This document shows positions 1-11,800 of a DNA stretch of 64,000 bases, in pieces. This DNA is from Diprion similis (taxonomy: Eukaryota; Arthropoda; Insecta; Hymenoptera; Diprionidae): positions 18,312,001-18,376,000 of the forward strand of contig NC_060110.1 of assembly GCF_021155765.1 (NCBI RefSeq). The letters are read 5' to 3'. Position 1 is the stretch's first letter. Each line of letters starts with the position of its first letter. Both the position numbers and the translations under genes were made by a program. The notes beneath the pieces are model-generated. The model saw only the letters and a program-made list of their open reading frames with translations, was not told the origin of the DNA and made no database searches.

Positions 1-733
1 GGCACATTCAACTGACAGTTCCAACCCATCTACCACTTCTGAATCGATACTTTTCTCCTTAATCGGTTCATTTTCTGTTTTTGTATCAATTTTGATAACT
101 TCTTCTTTCATTATATCTTCATTTTTTTTTTCAATTACCTCAACGGGCTGATCAAAAACAAATAATATTAAATATAGATCAACACAATTTTTTTCCAATT
201 GATATAACAACAATAAATAATATAAATTTTGCTATTCAATTTGTTATTAATCTGCAGTGAAACAACTTACGATGATGAGAACATTAGAAAATGCTAGGTA
301 AAAAGTTTATACCACTTAAAACCCATCCCACTTTTTCCTCCCATTAAAACTATATGAATAAAATTGTAAATGTTAAAATTATTATCACTTTCTGAGAATG
401 ACCATTATATATTATTACCTCTGGTGAATTTACGGGACCTTCGTCTTTTGTGTTTGGCTTGATATGATCATCGGTTTCATTAGTTTCACCATTCTTATGT
501 TCATCATCTACCACCTTGTTGGTATCTGTATGTTCTTTTGAAGGTGACGTATCACCATTTGTTACCTGAGTAATTACATCTTTTTTACTGTCAACAGGCT
601 CTGTAGGCTCCACTGATTCACTACGTGGTCGTTTACTTGGAAGATCGCATTTTTCATCCCCAGAATTATCTTCCCGCATTCTTTTTCCAGTTGTCTGACT
701 TTCGCCGTTATCACTTTTGTCAGAATCCATCAT
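1..733 (-). CDS. Partial gene: charged, NLS-bearing protein of unknown family (5' end)
   Basis: Two coding exons are visible on the minus strand. Exon 1 runs 733 to 419 (105 codons from an ATG-ATG start) and ends at a GT donor at 418-417. Exon 2 starts at 147 after a CAG acceptor, continues in the same phase, and runs off the left edge. The 154 visible residues are hydrophilic, rich in Glu, Asp, Lys, Ser and Thr, with no membrane segment or recognisable fold. Two basic clusters, KRMR near residue 17 and KRPR near residue 34, look like a nuclear localisation signal. This looks like the disordered N-terminus of a nuclear protein. I do not recognise the family and the rest lies outside the window. 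The splice call rests on good consensus sites and a frame that stays open on both sides. Confidence 0.6.
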
Positions 734-2224
734 CTTCGGTTAATTCATGCTGCAAGATGAAGCCAAAGATGATATAGCATTCAGGTAGTAATTAAGTTGA
801 AAAATAATTGCGGTATGTAATTGAACTAAAGTTAGGGGCAAGCGGATATACACATGTCAGAACTGCAGCCGCTTATCCCTATGCGCAAGTTGTACGTTTA
901 TATGTATACGATAGGTATGATGGGTATGCATGTGTGAACTATTGACATAGATACAGTACACGCGGTTCAGTTTCATGGAGTACGGGATTAATTATTCCGA
1001 GTGAGTTAGTGCTGTAGTCGGCTGCGCGTAATTTAATCCACGATGCATGCTGTTAAAACCAGACTGAAATTGTATTGAAAAGTGATGAACGACCTTGAAG
1101 CCTTGAATGAAAACCCACACTGTCACAAGGTAAATAATAATGCTTAATGGATGTTTACAGTCATTAACGAAGCCGGACTTGATTGCGAGCAAATTTTCGA
1201 AGTTCTTTACATGGTAGATTGAAAAATAACCGCATAATTGCGGTGAATAAAACTTCGTAGTATCTTACCAAATTCCACGCCAAATCAGTAGATACAATCG
1301 TGATTAAACACGACTTATTTTTTTTTTTCGCCGCACGATGTTTGCGCGGGTAAAAACTACGCGGTAGAGGACGACGATGAGATGGTCATTGGCCGGTGCG
1401 TCCATAGATAACTTATTACCCAGATTAGGAACGCGGTCGTCGCTCGTATGCCAAGAAAACCGAGTCACGCGTGGCGTCAGCTATGAGCGTTATGAAGAAC
1501 ACATTCGTACTCATCCATAGGAGCATCGCGCAGTGCGCCATTGTATCTGCAGTCAACGATTACGGCTCCTGGAATGCTAACGCAATACAAAGTCCCTTCT
1601 CATCGATCAAGTGGCAACTTTTCCCTCCCATAGTTTAAGAGTTTTTAACTTTCAAAGCGTTGATTGAAGATATCTAAACACGAACAGCCTTGGGCTAATA
1701 TGTCCTTTGACTGTAGTCCGAGAACTGATGACAGTTTGGGGAAAGTATTTGAGGCGTTTTGAAATAAAGAAAAAGATATATGTATACTACACATATACAC
1801 TACCAGTGCCCCTATCACTGCACATTGTAAACCGTCCTATTATAGTGGTTTGTCGGCAGAGTCATGCATGCGCCCAGTAGTACAGTCGTCATAGGTTATT
1901 CAGAGGAAAAAATTGAAAACATCGAAATTTTTTTTATTGGCCTTAGACATAGGTAAATATGCTAACCATAAAAAATAATACTGAAATTTCCTGTGCCTCA
2001 ATTGTTTGAACAATTAAAAGTTACTTTTTATGGTTTTTTTGTAAATATCTCCGGAACGACAATTGCGATTTTAATTCTTTTTTATCTTATTCCGTATTAA
2101 ATTCGCAACACATAAGGCTTGAACAATTTTTTGGTCCACTTAATAGCTTAGAAACTGCAGACGTGTAACGCTAATTACCGTTCGCCCTTATACGTATCTC
2201 GTACAATACAAAATTATACATTTA
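734..2224. other. Intergenic, no gene seen
   Basis: This stretch lies upstream of the left-edge gene and should contain its promoter and 5'UTR close to 734. I see only short open frames without splice or codon support. Confidence 0.5.
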
Positions 2225-2915
2225 CAGTGCAACCTCCGAATAAGACCGGGCTCGGGCGGTTAGGAGAATATAATTCCGAGAAATAGGTTACTCCCACCCG
2301 CGGTCCGAATTCGCCACAAAAAATTTTCGGCTCAACCTCCAAATAAGTCCGCTCGCCAACTCGACGAATTAACGACATTGACTCGACTTTATTATATAAT
2401 TCTTATCAAATTCTGTTTGAACAGTAATTCTGCATTATGCACAATGTACGCGCTATGGCCTGCAATATGTATTATAAATTGGATTTCTCATTAATAATAA
2501 AATAACTATTCTCTGTAAAAAAAAGAATTGCTCTCTACTTTAAAATTTCAAATTCTCAATTACATACGAAGAATGATATTATTTGATATTAAAGAATGTT
2601 ATTATTTTTTGACAAGAATTGCTGAATATTTTTGTGTTACCTTTTTTAAGATAATTACATTTTTCTATTAATATATTTAAATTTTTAAAAAGCATAAATA
2701 CTAATAGGTGTTAACAATAGTTTAATTCATTACTTTACTATTATTCAAAGCATAAATTGAGACCAACACACAATTTCCACGGGCGGACTTATTTAGAGGT
2801 TGGCCCCCGATTTTGGGACGATGCGTAACGATGCGTGAAGTAGTGGGGGCAACTCTCGAGCGAAGATTAGGGGAAGCGGACTTATTTGGAGAGGGCTTAT
2901 TCGGAGGTTGCACTG
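2225..2915. mobile_element. Pogo/Tigger-like MITE, about 691 bp
   Basis: The ends are inverted copies of CAGTGCAACCTCCGAATAAG (2225 onward, and reversed up to 2915), and both ends are flanked by TA, the target duplication of Tc1/mariner-pogo elements. Further copies of the CCTCCAAATAAGTCCG-type motif lie inside near 2333, 2785 and 2876 in both orientations. No transposase frame is present, so it is non-autonomous. It sits directly before the start of the segmental duplication at about 2918. Confidence 0.7.
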
Positions 2916-3137
2916 TACTTCACTGCAGGAGGCATCGAATCGCAGCTGTAACAGAGAAACTGATTATGATTATTGCTTCCCTCAGTTGGAGTAATGTAAA
3001 TTGACTTGCTAGGATTGGTTCACATTAAAAACTGTTGAATAACGAAACAGAAGAATCATGATATTATCCTATAGAATATGCATCGTTTGAAAATCTCTCG
3101 TTACAAGAGTGACAGTGGAAATTCAACTTAAAATGTC

Positions 3138-6100
3138 TTACATATCCTTGCATAGGTCTTCGAAACGCTCGGGAATAGGGTAACGAGCTTGCGGCGAGAC
3201 CGATAGTAATGGATCGTCATCATTGTCATTATCAACTTTGAATTCCTGGCACCTGTCGGTATATAATCGTTTACGGATTGAGCGATATACGGTTGAATTT
3301 AACAACGCTAACGACCCAAGTTATATGCTGTTACTAACCGGACAACGAAGTAGCGTTGATATTGGGCGATTACATTTTGAGATACGGTTATAATATGATC
3401 TAGAGCGAATATGAATGCAGGATTGCGATAGTCACGCGCATACTCTTCTTTCTCTTCGTTAGATTTCGACTTTTTCAAGAGAGAACGGAGTTGCGGGGTA
3501 TCGACCCAAATTACTTTACTGCCTTCCCTTAGCATCTGCTCAGTCCATCCGATGGGGCCCATAGTCGCGATCGTATCAGCATCTTCTTCCGACTGCAAGT
3601 CGTGAACCTGTAATCCACGCAATTGAAGCCTTTACACGTTATTTGGATGGTGATTTCGTTTCGTGGAATTTCAAGGATATACGGATGTTTCTGCCGGTGG
3701 AAATTACATACGTATCGGGAGTTTTCGGTAGAAGGCCTCGATGCCAACGTTTTTGCGCCGTTAAATAGGCAACTGCAAATACATTTTTGTAACACCTGCA
3801 TGGGAAGTTCGATTTCGCGCACGATTAAACGTGCGCGAAGTGGCCGATTCCTGCACTGGGCAGAGAGCGCGCGTTAATGTAAGTAGTACGTCAGCGTTAA
3901 GTAACATTTAAGCACCATCGTCCGAGTTAAGTGGTGAATACAACCGCGTCCGGTGCCTAGAACTCCTAGAAGCAACGTAACTAATATATACTTCTGTAGT
4001 CGAACTTCCCATTACATTAAAACAGAGCCCACAGGTTTTACAAAAAATAGAATGTGTAACTTGTGCGATTTGGCGATTCCGAACGAGTGTGAAGTATGCC
4101 GCACGAGCCGAACTTTTCGCACATGATACACAATATACTATTTACTCTTGTCAGTAAATCAGATGTCACTTTGGTGTACCATTTGCCGACGAGACATCGT
4201 TCGCGTCGGGATTCTTCACTGACCGTGAAAGCTCCTGGTATAATGTTATACTTACTCACGCCGCGCTGGCGTATTGCGCGATGAGAACTTACGTGACACT
4301 GACACTTCCGCTGTATCTCATCCCGAAAAGTTTTCATTTTATCCATGAAATCCGGTGAACTCTTCGCATACAGTAATAGAATTTCTCTCGATTTTTTTAC
4401 ATGGTTTAGTTTTATCGTTACTCCTCGCACCTGAGATGACATATGACTCGTCGATTTCTTTGCACATTTAATGACACCCCATTTCCATATGAAGTATGGT
4501 AGTACCAATATCGTAATGACACCCAGTGCTATGTAACCAATAATCCGAAGGACAGCACCCGAGGAATCCTGGTGATCCTCAGGAGGAGTGCTATTCGAAT
4601 CCCGAAAACCTGCAAATCACGAATCATATAGCTTTATCGATTACACTGGATTTAATAGAAGTCAATTTCTCGTTTGAATTTCTCACCGTGAGGGATTACA
4701 TCAAGGGTGTATGCAGATTTCCACTGTCGTAGGTCTTCGTGGGTGTGGTTTATGAAACAAGCGTCCTCGAAAATCACTGTATACGAAGAACAATACGAAG
4801 CACCCCCTCGCTTCAAATTAACCCATTCAATTTCTGCTGTCCATGTTTCATTGTGAGGGTCAGACTCGATGGACTAAATAAATGTATCATGCTCATTAAT
4901 CAGATATTATAGACATTACTTAATGTCTAATACAGATCATGCCGATTACACGGAGAACGCGGTGGTGTGCACGGCAATAATCTCACGAGTATAGATCAGT
5001 CGGGCAGTTTGATATTCAATCATCGGATTGCAATTTCGATGCCAACTTCTATTCTCTGTGCTATGCCTCTAGCATAGCTGTCGAATGATTTCAAAAGTTT
5101 GTGTGCGAAAATATGAAGCAGCAAAGCTTTATCAAGAACATCGATTTTCGACGTTATTTGAACCAACGTCTAAGAGCCTGGTGAAAATATTCAATCTAAA
5201 TAAGTAGGAAGGTACTTGTTTCATGAAACTTTACTGACAGTGAACATTTCACGAAAGTCAAAAGCATTTGGAGACTTATACTGACGTGTCCTATTAAGGA
5301 TGAACGTATCAAATTAATGCCAAAATTACCCTCCTTTCCTCTATTCCTCTATACTAGCATTTTTATTCTGGGGAAATATAAAACTTACTCGAATTTCAAG
5401 ATGAATGGCTTCGGTTTTATTCCCACTATTGCGTGGACTCTAAAAAATATGAAAACTGCTTCACTGTGCTATAAATTACATTATTCATTCAAAATATGAT
5501 TCACGTAGTCTGCGGGAATTAATTTTTTTGGCAGCAGTAGAAAAAATCGCTGAAACGGTGGAAGTGTTGACAATAATTCAGCACGGACCATATCTTTCGT
5601 TTAAAAAATTATACTTCCTTGAATATTTACGCAAGAATTGAATGTGATAGCAGTTCTCCGTTACCTCTATGGTAAAGGTGTGACTATGGGTTGGATCACC
5701 TGGGCACTTTTCTTTGGTACTGTCATTTACAGCTCCAGTCAATTCCCACAGATAAGTTTTTATTCCGAGACATTTTAATGGTACTCTTAGCTTGACAAAA
5801 TGTGCCCTGTTCCTAAAGAAACGCAGAAAAAATATTTTGTTGCACACAGATTGTGAGGTGATCTTTATTATCTACAAAGTCTTACTAAGCTATACAACAA
5901 TAAGCGATATAACTAATGTGGTGTGCATTCCAAATGGTTATTCAATTCTTTACGCCTTACGATTCTGAATCCTCGGGGGTGAATCCGCTATTGCTGCACA
6001 TCATGCTTGTGTCATTGTAAGGAATCGCCGTCTGGTAAAAGGAGGGGCCTTTCATCCAATTTTTACCTTCTTTGTTTGTCAGTTGGATGTAATAACAGCC

Positions 6101-8815
6101 GGTGAATATTTTATTATACGAATGATATTGATGTCGGCTTTCATTCTGAAGGTAAATCGTTCATTCTCTTGTGAGTAAAATTCGGTAATGATGTACGATT
6201 CACACTTTGAAATAGACAAATTTCCATGCGGTGTGAGTTAATTTACAACTATAAAAGTTACCTTGTATGATACAGACTTCCCTCTGACATATTTGACAAG
6301 ATAAGGTAGACTTGTATTTGGTTTATCTGCCGGGCAATCCGCTTCCTTGTCAATAAACGGATGGGCCAATAGCGAGATATTAAGATCTTCTTGTATATTT
6401 TCAAACTTTACTTCAAGTTCTAAAATTCGACACCCCAAAGATTCCATTATTATTACAATTAAAAAGAGTGTTGAGTACGAAGTAATCATAAAAACAAATC
6501 AAATAAAAAGAAACATCACTTGCCAAATTTAACTTAGTCAAACTAACTTATTTTCATAAAATTATCCCAAAGAATCTTACGGTCTGGAACAGTTGGATTC
6601 ATACGTTGCGTGACGGCAACTGGCGGATCAGTTTTTTCCCACAGAACAGTCATCTGTAACAAGTATCTAAAATGATTATACGATTAATCGCGCTGATCTC
6701 TAAATATATATTTCAGTTTTTGAATCACACTTCCATCGTATGCAACCATAAAAAAAAATCATTTTTTTGCCACCCTGGTATCGTTTATTTATCGAAATTC
6801 CTCTTCATATAATATTTTTTGACATACTTTACGGCTGATTCATCACCCGGATAGAAGGATTCGAATGATATGACACCGAAAAAAAAAGATGTGCAGCATG
6901 AGCGATTGAAGCCCAACATATCCGAAATATGTCTATATTACGCAGGATTTCAGGCGCTCAATCAAAATGGAGTTCGTGAAAATTCGTTTTAATTTTAGCT
7001 CACACTAGAAGTCACCGAGAATTCTCAAAAGTATGCACGGTTTTCGCGTTTTCTGACTCACTAAGCTGGACTAAAGTGACCGTTTTCAGACCGGCGGACA
7101 AAACAAATATGTACTTCCGACTCAACCATAGAGTTAACTTTTTTGACCTTTTTGAAAAAGCAAGACGAAAGTGGCATATTTTTGCCGCCTAACTTTTTTC
7201 CCACTAAATGCGGGAAAAATGAGATAGTGGGAAAAAAGTTCACTTTTTTCCCGTAAAATGGGAACATGATGGAATAATTATACGATAAAATATGATAAGG
7301 ATGATGATGACGATGACGATGACGATAATGATAATGATGATGAAAAAGAATATTCTTAAGTGGGGAGGCGCCGCACCCCCAACCCCCCGGTGGGGGCTTT
7401 GCCCCTACACCCCACCAGGTCTTGCGGCTCTGAACCCGCTCCAAGAATAGTCTCGAATGTTAGTTTTAGAAAAGATCGATGGAGGATGTGGAATGAGGTG
7501 TGGGAGAAATTCTTGAACACAAAAAAGTGAAAAAAAATGTGCAACACATACATGGGGTCTCTGAAACTCAAAAATTTTTTCGTCATTTATATATTACTTG
7601 CACAACCATGATTCAAGCTTGCCGACTTCAAGTACGTTAAAGTCGGTATTGGGGTCAAATAGATTCCAATGAGGTGTTGGGGTCAACTGGAGCCCAGTAA
7701 GGAAAACGAAAACAGCAAACACAAACTGCCCAAAAAGGGCGCCACCTGCTCGCACTGCGGTCGACATAGAACACTCAGCTTCTGTGCGTGAGTGATTCCC
7801 ACTTTTTGAGTCAATGATGTGGCCAGAGTTGAGTCGGAAATAAAGTCCTATATGTAACACAGGAATAAAAGTCGACTATTCCCGTGTTACATAATGTATT
7901 ATTATCAATATTTTCAAGAAAAGGATTAATAATTGAGATAAAATATGTTTATGTATACTTATAACGTGTTCGGAATTGTGAAGAAAAAAAATCCACACAT
8001 GGGTTACAAAAAAATTTGTTGTGCACCAAGGGCTAAGCGGGCTTTTCAACCTCGTGTGGTTGCAGTACTCGCCTTCGACTCGTACTGCAATCTCCACACT
8101 CGTTTTAAAAGAGCCCGCTGTACGAGAGAGAGATATAGCCCAAATTATTGCCGAATTTTCGTCTACACCGTTTGATCGTGACAAAATGTGAAACTCAAAT
8201 TCACATGCTGGAGCGCTTATATGGAAGATGCAATGAAGTATTGTATTTTTAGTTGAAAATAATTAGTTGAGAAGACGTAAGTCGAACAACGAAGTACTGG
8301 AACCACAGATATCATATTCGAGAGATCGCATAAAAACTTTGACTCGCTGTGCATCGCCTAGTTAAGATAAGATTCGGCGGGGTGTAGTGCGGTTAGCGGG
8401 AAAGGCCGACAGCGGCCAAACCATCCTCCTCAGTTCCTTTACAACGCCAAAATTGGTTTGGACCCCTTAGTGATCCCGAAGTTCTGTCTCTTTTTGTGTC
8501 GCTGATTGTCGCATCGAATGCGGCAATTATGCGTACCAAATATGTCGAAATCTTTATTCTGTACGTCCAATCTGGACTAGATCCACAAAATTAGCGAGTG
8601 ATACTGGTTGAATAACAAGAGTTGCGATTCTCGCGTTGTGCTCCGGCGTGCATTGGTTCGCACACTAAGAAAATCATGTAAAAGAACATCAAAACACCAG
8701 CAACATTATGTTAGTTACGTACGATGTGTTTATCACACGCAGTATTGCGTGCACTAGTAGAGACTGCACTAGCGTAGATGATACAGCAAATGGAGACGAC
8801 AAATAACGACGACAT
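3138..8815 (-). CDS. IL-17 receptor-like protein with SEFIR domain, copy A
   Basis: Predicted single-pass receptor of 514 aa. Nine coding exons: 8815-8723, 6653-6581, 6419-6262, 6145-5961, 5812-5665, 4873-4687, 4609-4293, 3607-3339, 3252-3138. All have GT/AG borders, and the phases 0,1,0,2,0,1,0,2 keep one frame. The start is the ATG opening a signal peptide (MSSLFVVSICCIIYASA). Residues about 20-298 are a Cys-containing ectodomain with N-glycosylation sequons. About 299-322 is a membrane span (VLRIIGYIALGVITILVLP). From about 356 to 477 is a SEFIR domain: EILLLYAKSSPDFMDKMKTF, then KCQCHVHDLQ and KVIWVDTPQ. In known IL-17 receptors SEFIR recruits CIKS/Act1-type adaptors by homotypic contact; that role here is inferred. 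The tail ends in FEDLCKDM. Neighbours B and C are paralogues on the same strand. Family call is firm on SEFIR motifs plus architecture; no ligand is known. Confidence 0.85.
7282..7345. repeat. GAT/GAC-type microsatellite
   Basis: Impure trinucleotide and hexanucleotide run of GATGATGAC units in intron 1 of receptor copy A, inside the segment that is absent from copy B. Confidence 0.8.
8037..8118. repeat. Short hairpin repeat in intron 1 of copy A
   Basis: The arms GCGGGCTTTT and AAAAGAGCCCGC enclose inner arms GTGTGGTTGCAGTAC and GTACTGCAATCTCCACAC, so about 80 bases fold into one stem. The same hairpin is present in copy B at 22394-22475. It may be a tiny MITE or a structured intronic element. 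Confidence 0.6.
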
Positions 8816-11800
8816 ACTTGCGGCGAAATGCCACGTGGATTCCAGTAACAGTTTGATGCTTCGGAAACTATATGTTATAGTGAGTGTTTACACGAGTCAA
8901 GCGAAAACTGTGTTGAACTGTCGGTGATTTTCATCATTGACAAACTAATTACAAACTGACATGAGATGTTACACGTCACAGCAAAGGTGAGATACATTTT
9001 CTATTCATCATAAACTGGACTTCATTAACGATCCAAAGGTTTTCACAAGTTTCACAAGTTTAACACTGAGGCCTCGTTTTCAGAAAAGTTTTGCGAAGCT
9101 ACGAGTAAATTCTGCCAATTCAACTTATTTCGTTGCCCATTTTAACGGCACTGCGGAGTATGTATAGTTTACAATTTCGCACGTATATGTATATATGTGT
9201 GTACTCCCCACTCGAGCGCCACGACGATATTTTAGGAGAAGGGAGCTTTGGAAAACATTCACTCTGGTCAGTTGTTTGAATACTTTTATTGTAACTATAG
9301 GATTTGTGTCACTGTTAATACTAGATTTTTAAGTCGTAGTATTGGGCCAAAATTGTCCCCAGCAAAATGACAACTTTCATGGTAAGTTGCTGCACGAGTA
9401 TTTTAACGTAGAACATTAATAATTAAAACGTTGTACCTCGTATAAGCGCCAGAAATTGCTTATGTAAAGCTCAATGATGTGCGTACTAAAGTTTTTTGGT
9501 GTCAAGTCTGACACCGAGGAAAACGAAAAATTACACTTCTGAGGTTGTAAATGCAAAAATGATGTTCTTTCATAATGATCAACACCATTATAAGTATTAG
9601 GATGGTCTCCTTATTTAGGGTGTGGACTAATTTTTTTCATGTCGATCTTCAAATCGACTCCAAATAATTGAAAAGTGATTCCCGAATTTCTTTCAAACTT
9701 TTATCTCAACTTCTCAAGGTTTTCTACAAAGCTTTTGTTTCGCTATAACAATAACATGGAATTTTATGATCACTACACATTTTAATTTTTTTCCTCGGGA
9801 AAAATTTGAATCAAGCGACGATTTTTCAAGTATAATTAAGTCTTTTCGAGTATATTTTTGTTCTGATAGCTTCACTTTTTCAATTTTTACTCGTATATTA
9901 TACTTGACAAATCCTTGTTTGATTTATATTTTTGTCATGAAAATCTTAGGAGCACAAAAATACAATCTAAAGTGATCATAAAATCTCGTGGGGTTTAGTG
10001 TAAATTGCAATTTCAATTTTTGACAACAAACACCGCCAGGAAGTAGATAGGATTAATCAGTTCTGGTGTGCCACAAGCGGCCACGAGATGTCAGCTCCAC
10101 TATTTTCTGCTACAGTAAATATAAAGCTGAAGGACGTAATAAGTTTAACGGCTCATCCCAAGTTACCTATATGGTGAATCACACGGTCACCCCTTTGGGT
10201 ACATCGTCCGAAAATTCCTAACGGATTGTGAAACACGATGGAACAGCAATGTGGTAAATGTTCAAATCGAAGTTTGCGAATCCGTCTCTCTTCCGTCTCA
10301 AATCCGATCTTGAAAATCGGTGAACTTTTTGGGAAAATTTCAGAGTTCAGAATTCGTTAATTCGGTAGGAATTTATCCTTAGGGGGTCATTTTGAAAGGA
10401 AAGCTTTGATCCCTCGGGTCCATAAATATTTTATTCTTTAAAACCTGAATTTTTTAAAATTTACGCTAGGTTAAAAAAGGTAATCGAATCCAACAGTTTA
10501 CTGTACACGTTTTTGAGAGTTAAAAATCTTGCAAAGGGGTTGAAACCCGGCAGAATTTGATTTTTCGTGTCAAAAAATGAAAGACGATACTTTCACCTTT
10601 GAAATGAGGTTTTTTGAACCGTCTTCCGGTGAACGGGTCGTTTTTATGGCCGCTCAAAGTTGTCTCTATGTTTTTTGAGAGAAAATTTAACAACTTTCCA
10701 AAAAAAAAAACATCGCGGCTCGACCATCAAAACCGCGTTTTGAAGAGAAATTCTGTTGGTTTTGGAAACAACTTGGTTTTCATCGAGATTCGATGACAAA
10801 ATTCATTTTCCCCGTACATGACCTCAAAGTTGACACTTCCTATCCGGACAGTTACAGGAAATATGTAAAGCAATTATTCATCAATGGAAAATATGTTTAC
10901 TGCAGTTTTTAGTTGAGTTTGAAAGAATGTTGTTTACTGTTGTGGCGAACAAGATAGAGAGATATTGTTGGGTGTGACGGTCAGTTTAAACGACACTCTA
11001 CATGTAACAAAAGAACTGATATTGATAATTTAAGCAATTTATATGCTCTTCTGTTAACGATGTAATTGGATGATGATCAATTTCAAAATTTCGATTTTCG
11101 ACCATCTACTCAAATCGGTACATAACCATTAACTGGTTCCGGAGTCTTTTTGTTCAGAATTGTGTATAAAACGGGGCTGTTGAGCTCCTTTTGCGTCTAA
11201 AACACGTGGACTTCGATATCTGAAGATATGTACAACAACGTTAAAATCGACCAGGGCATCCCCTTAAAAAAACTACAATGGAGTCAAAATGTAAAGTAAA
11301 GTGGGGTTTCCTACCCTCCAAATTTAACTAATTTAATTCGAAAACACGTGGTCGTACAATTTTAACCCGTGGAACTTTATTCTTGGTTCTAAGTATATAA
11401 TAAAAATAGTCAGTAAGCATATAATATTGTTACGGAACTGAGGATGGCTGACGATGCCCAACGAAAACATTTTGATCAAATAAATTAAAGTTTATTTTGA
11501 AACTGACCGTTACACCTAACAATATATCTCTATCCTGTAGATTTTTGAACAATGAAAGGACGTAAATTTCATAACGTATTTATCACACCATAAAAAATAA
11601 GCAACCACACAAACTGATGCTGAATATGGACAACGGATATTGCTATCTCCAAGGTTACACTAGACTTATCTACAAACCCAGATATTTTTTATCTTTGCGG
11701 AACAGCATCCGGCGGACGCGGTATCTCGCTCAAACGAGCAGCCGCGTCACGGTTTTCAAAACCAACTTTATCGCAACACAATTTCGGTTTCACTCACTCC

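Larger units (their letters stand above)
2918..9530. repeat. Segmental duplication, copy A (partner 14025-24690)
   Basis: From about 2918 the sequence matches the block starting near 14025, exons and introns alike, with offset 11,108 over the last two exons. The offset grows stepwise where copy B carries insertions. Homology is interrupted at about 7040-7950 (replaced in one or both copies) and at 9240-9430, and is last seen around 9431-9530 against 24590-24690. The block holds one complete receptor gene. Confidence 0.85.

Noticed and set aside
6238-6489. Minus-strand frame starting MITSYSTLFLIVIIMESLGC, which looks like a signal peptide in copy A
   Set aside because: The ATG is ATA in copy B at the same place, and a TTTTAG acceptor at 6420-6421 joins the following sequence in exact phase to an upstream exon. 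The hydrophobic part is the intron's pyrimidine-rich tail.
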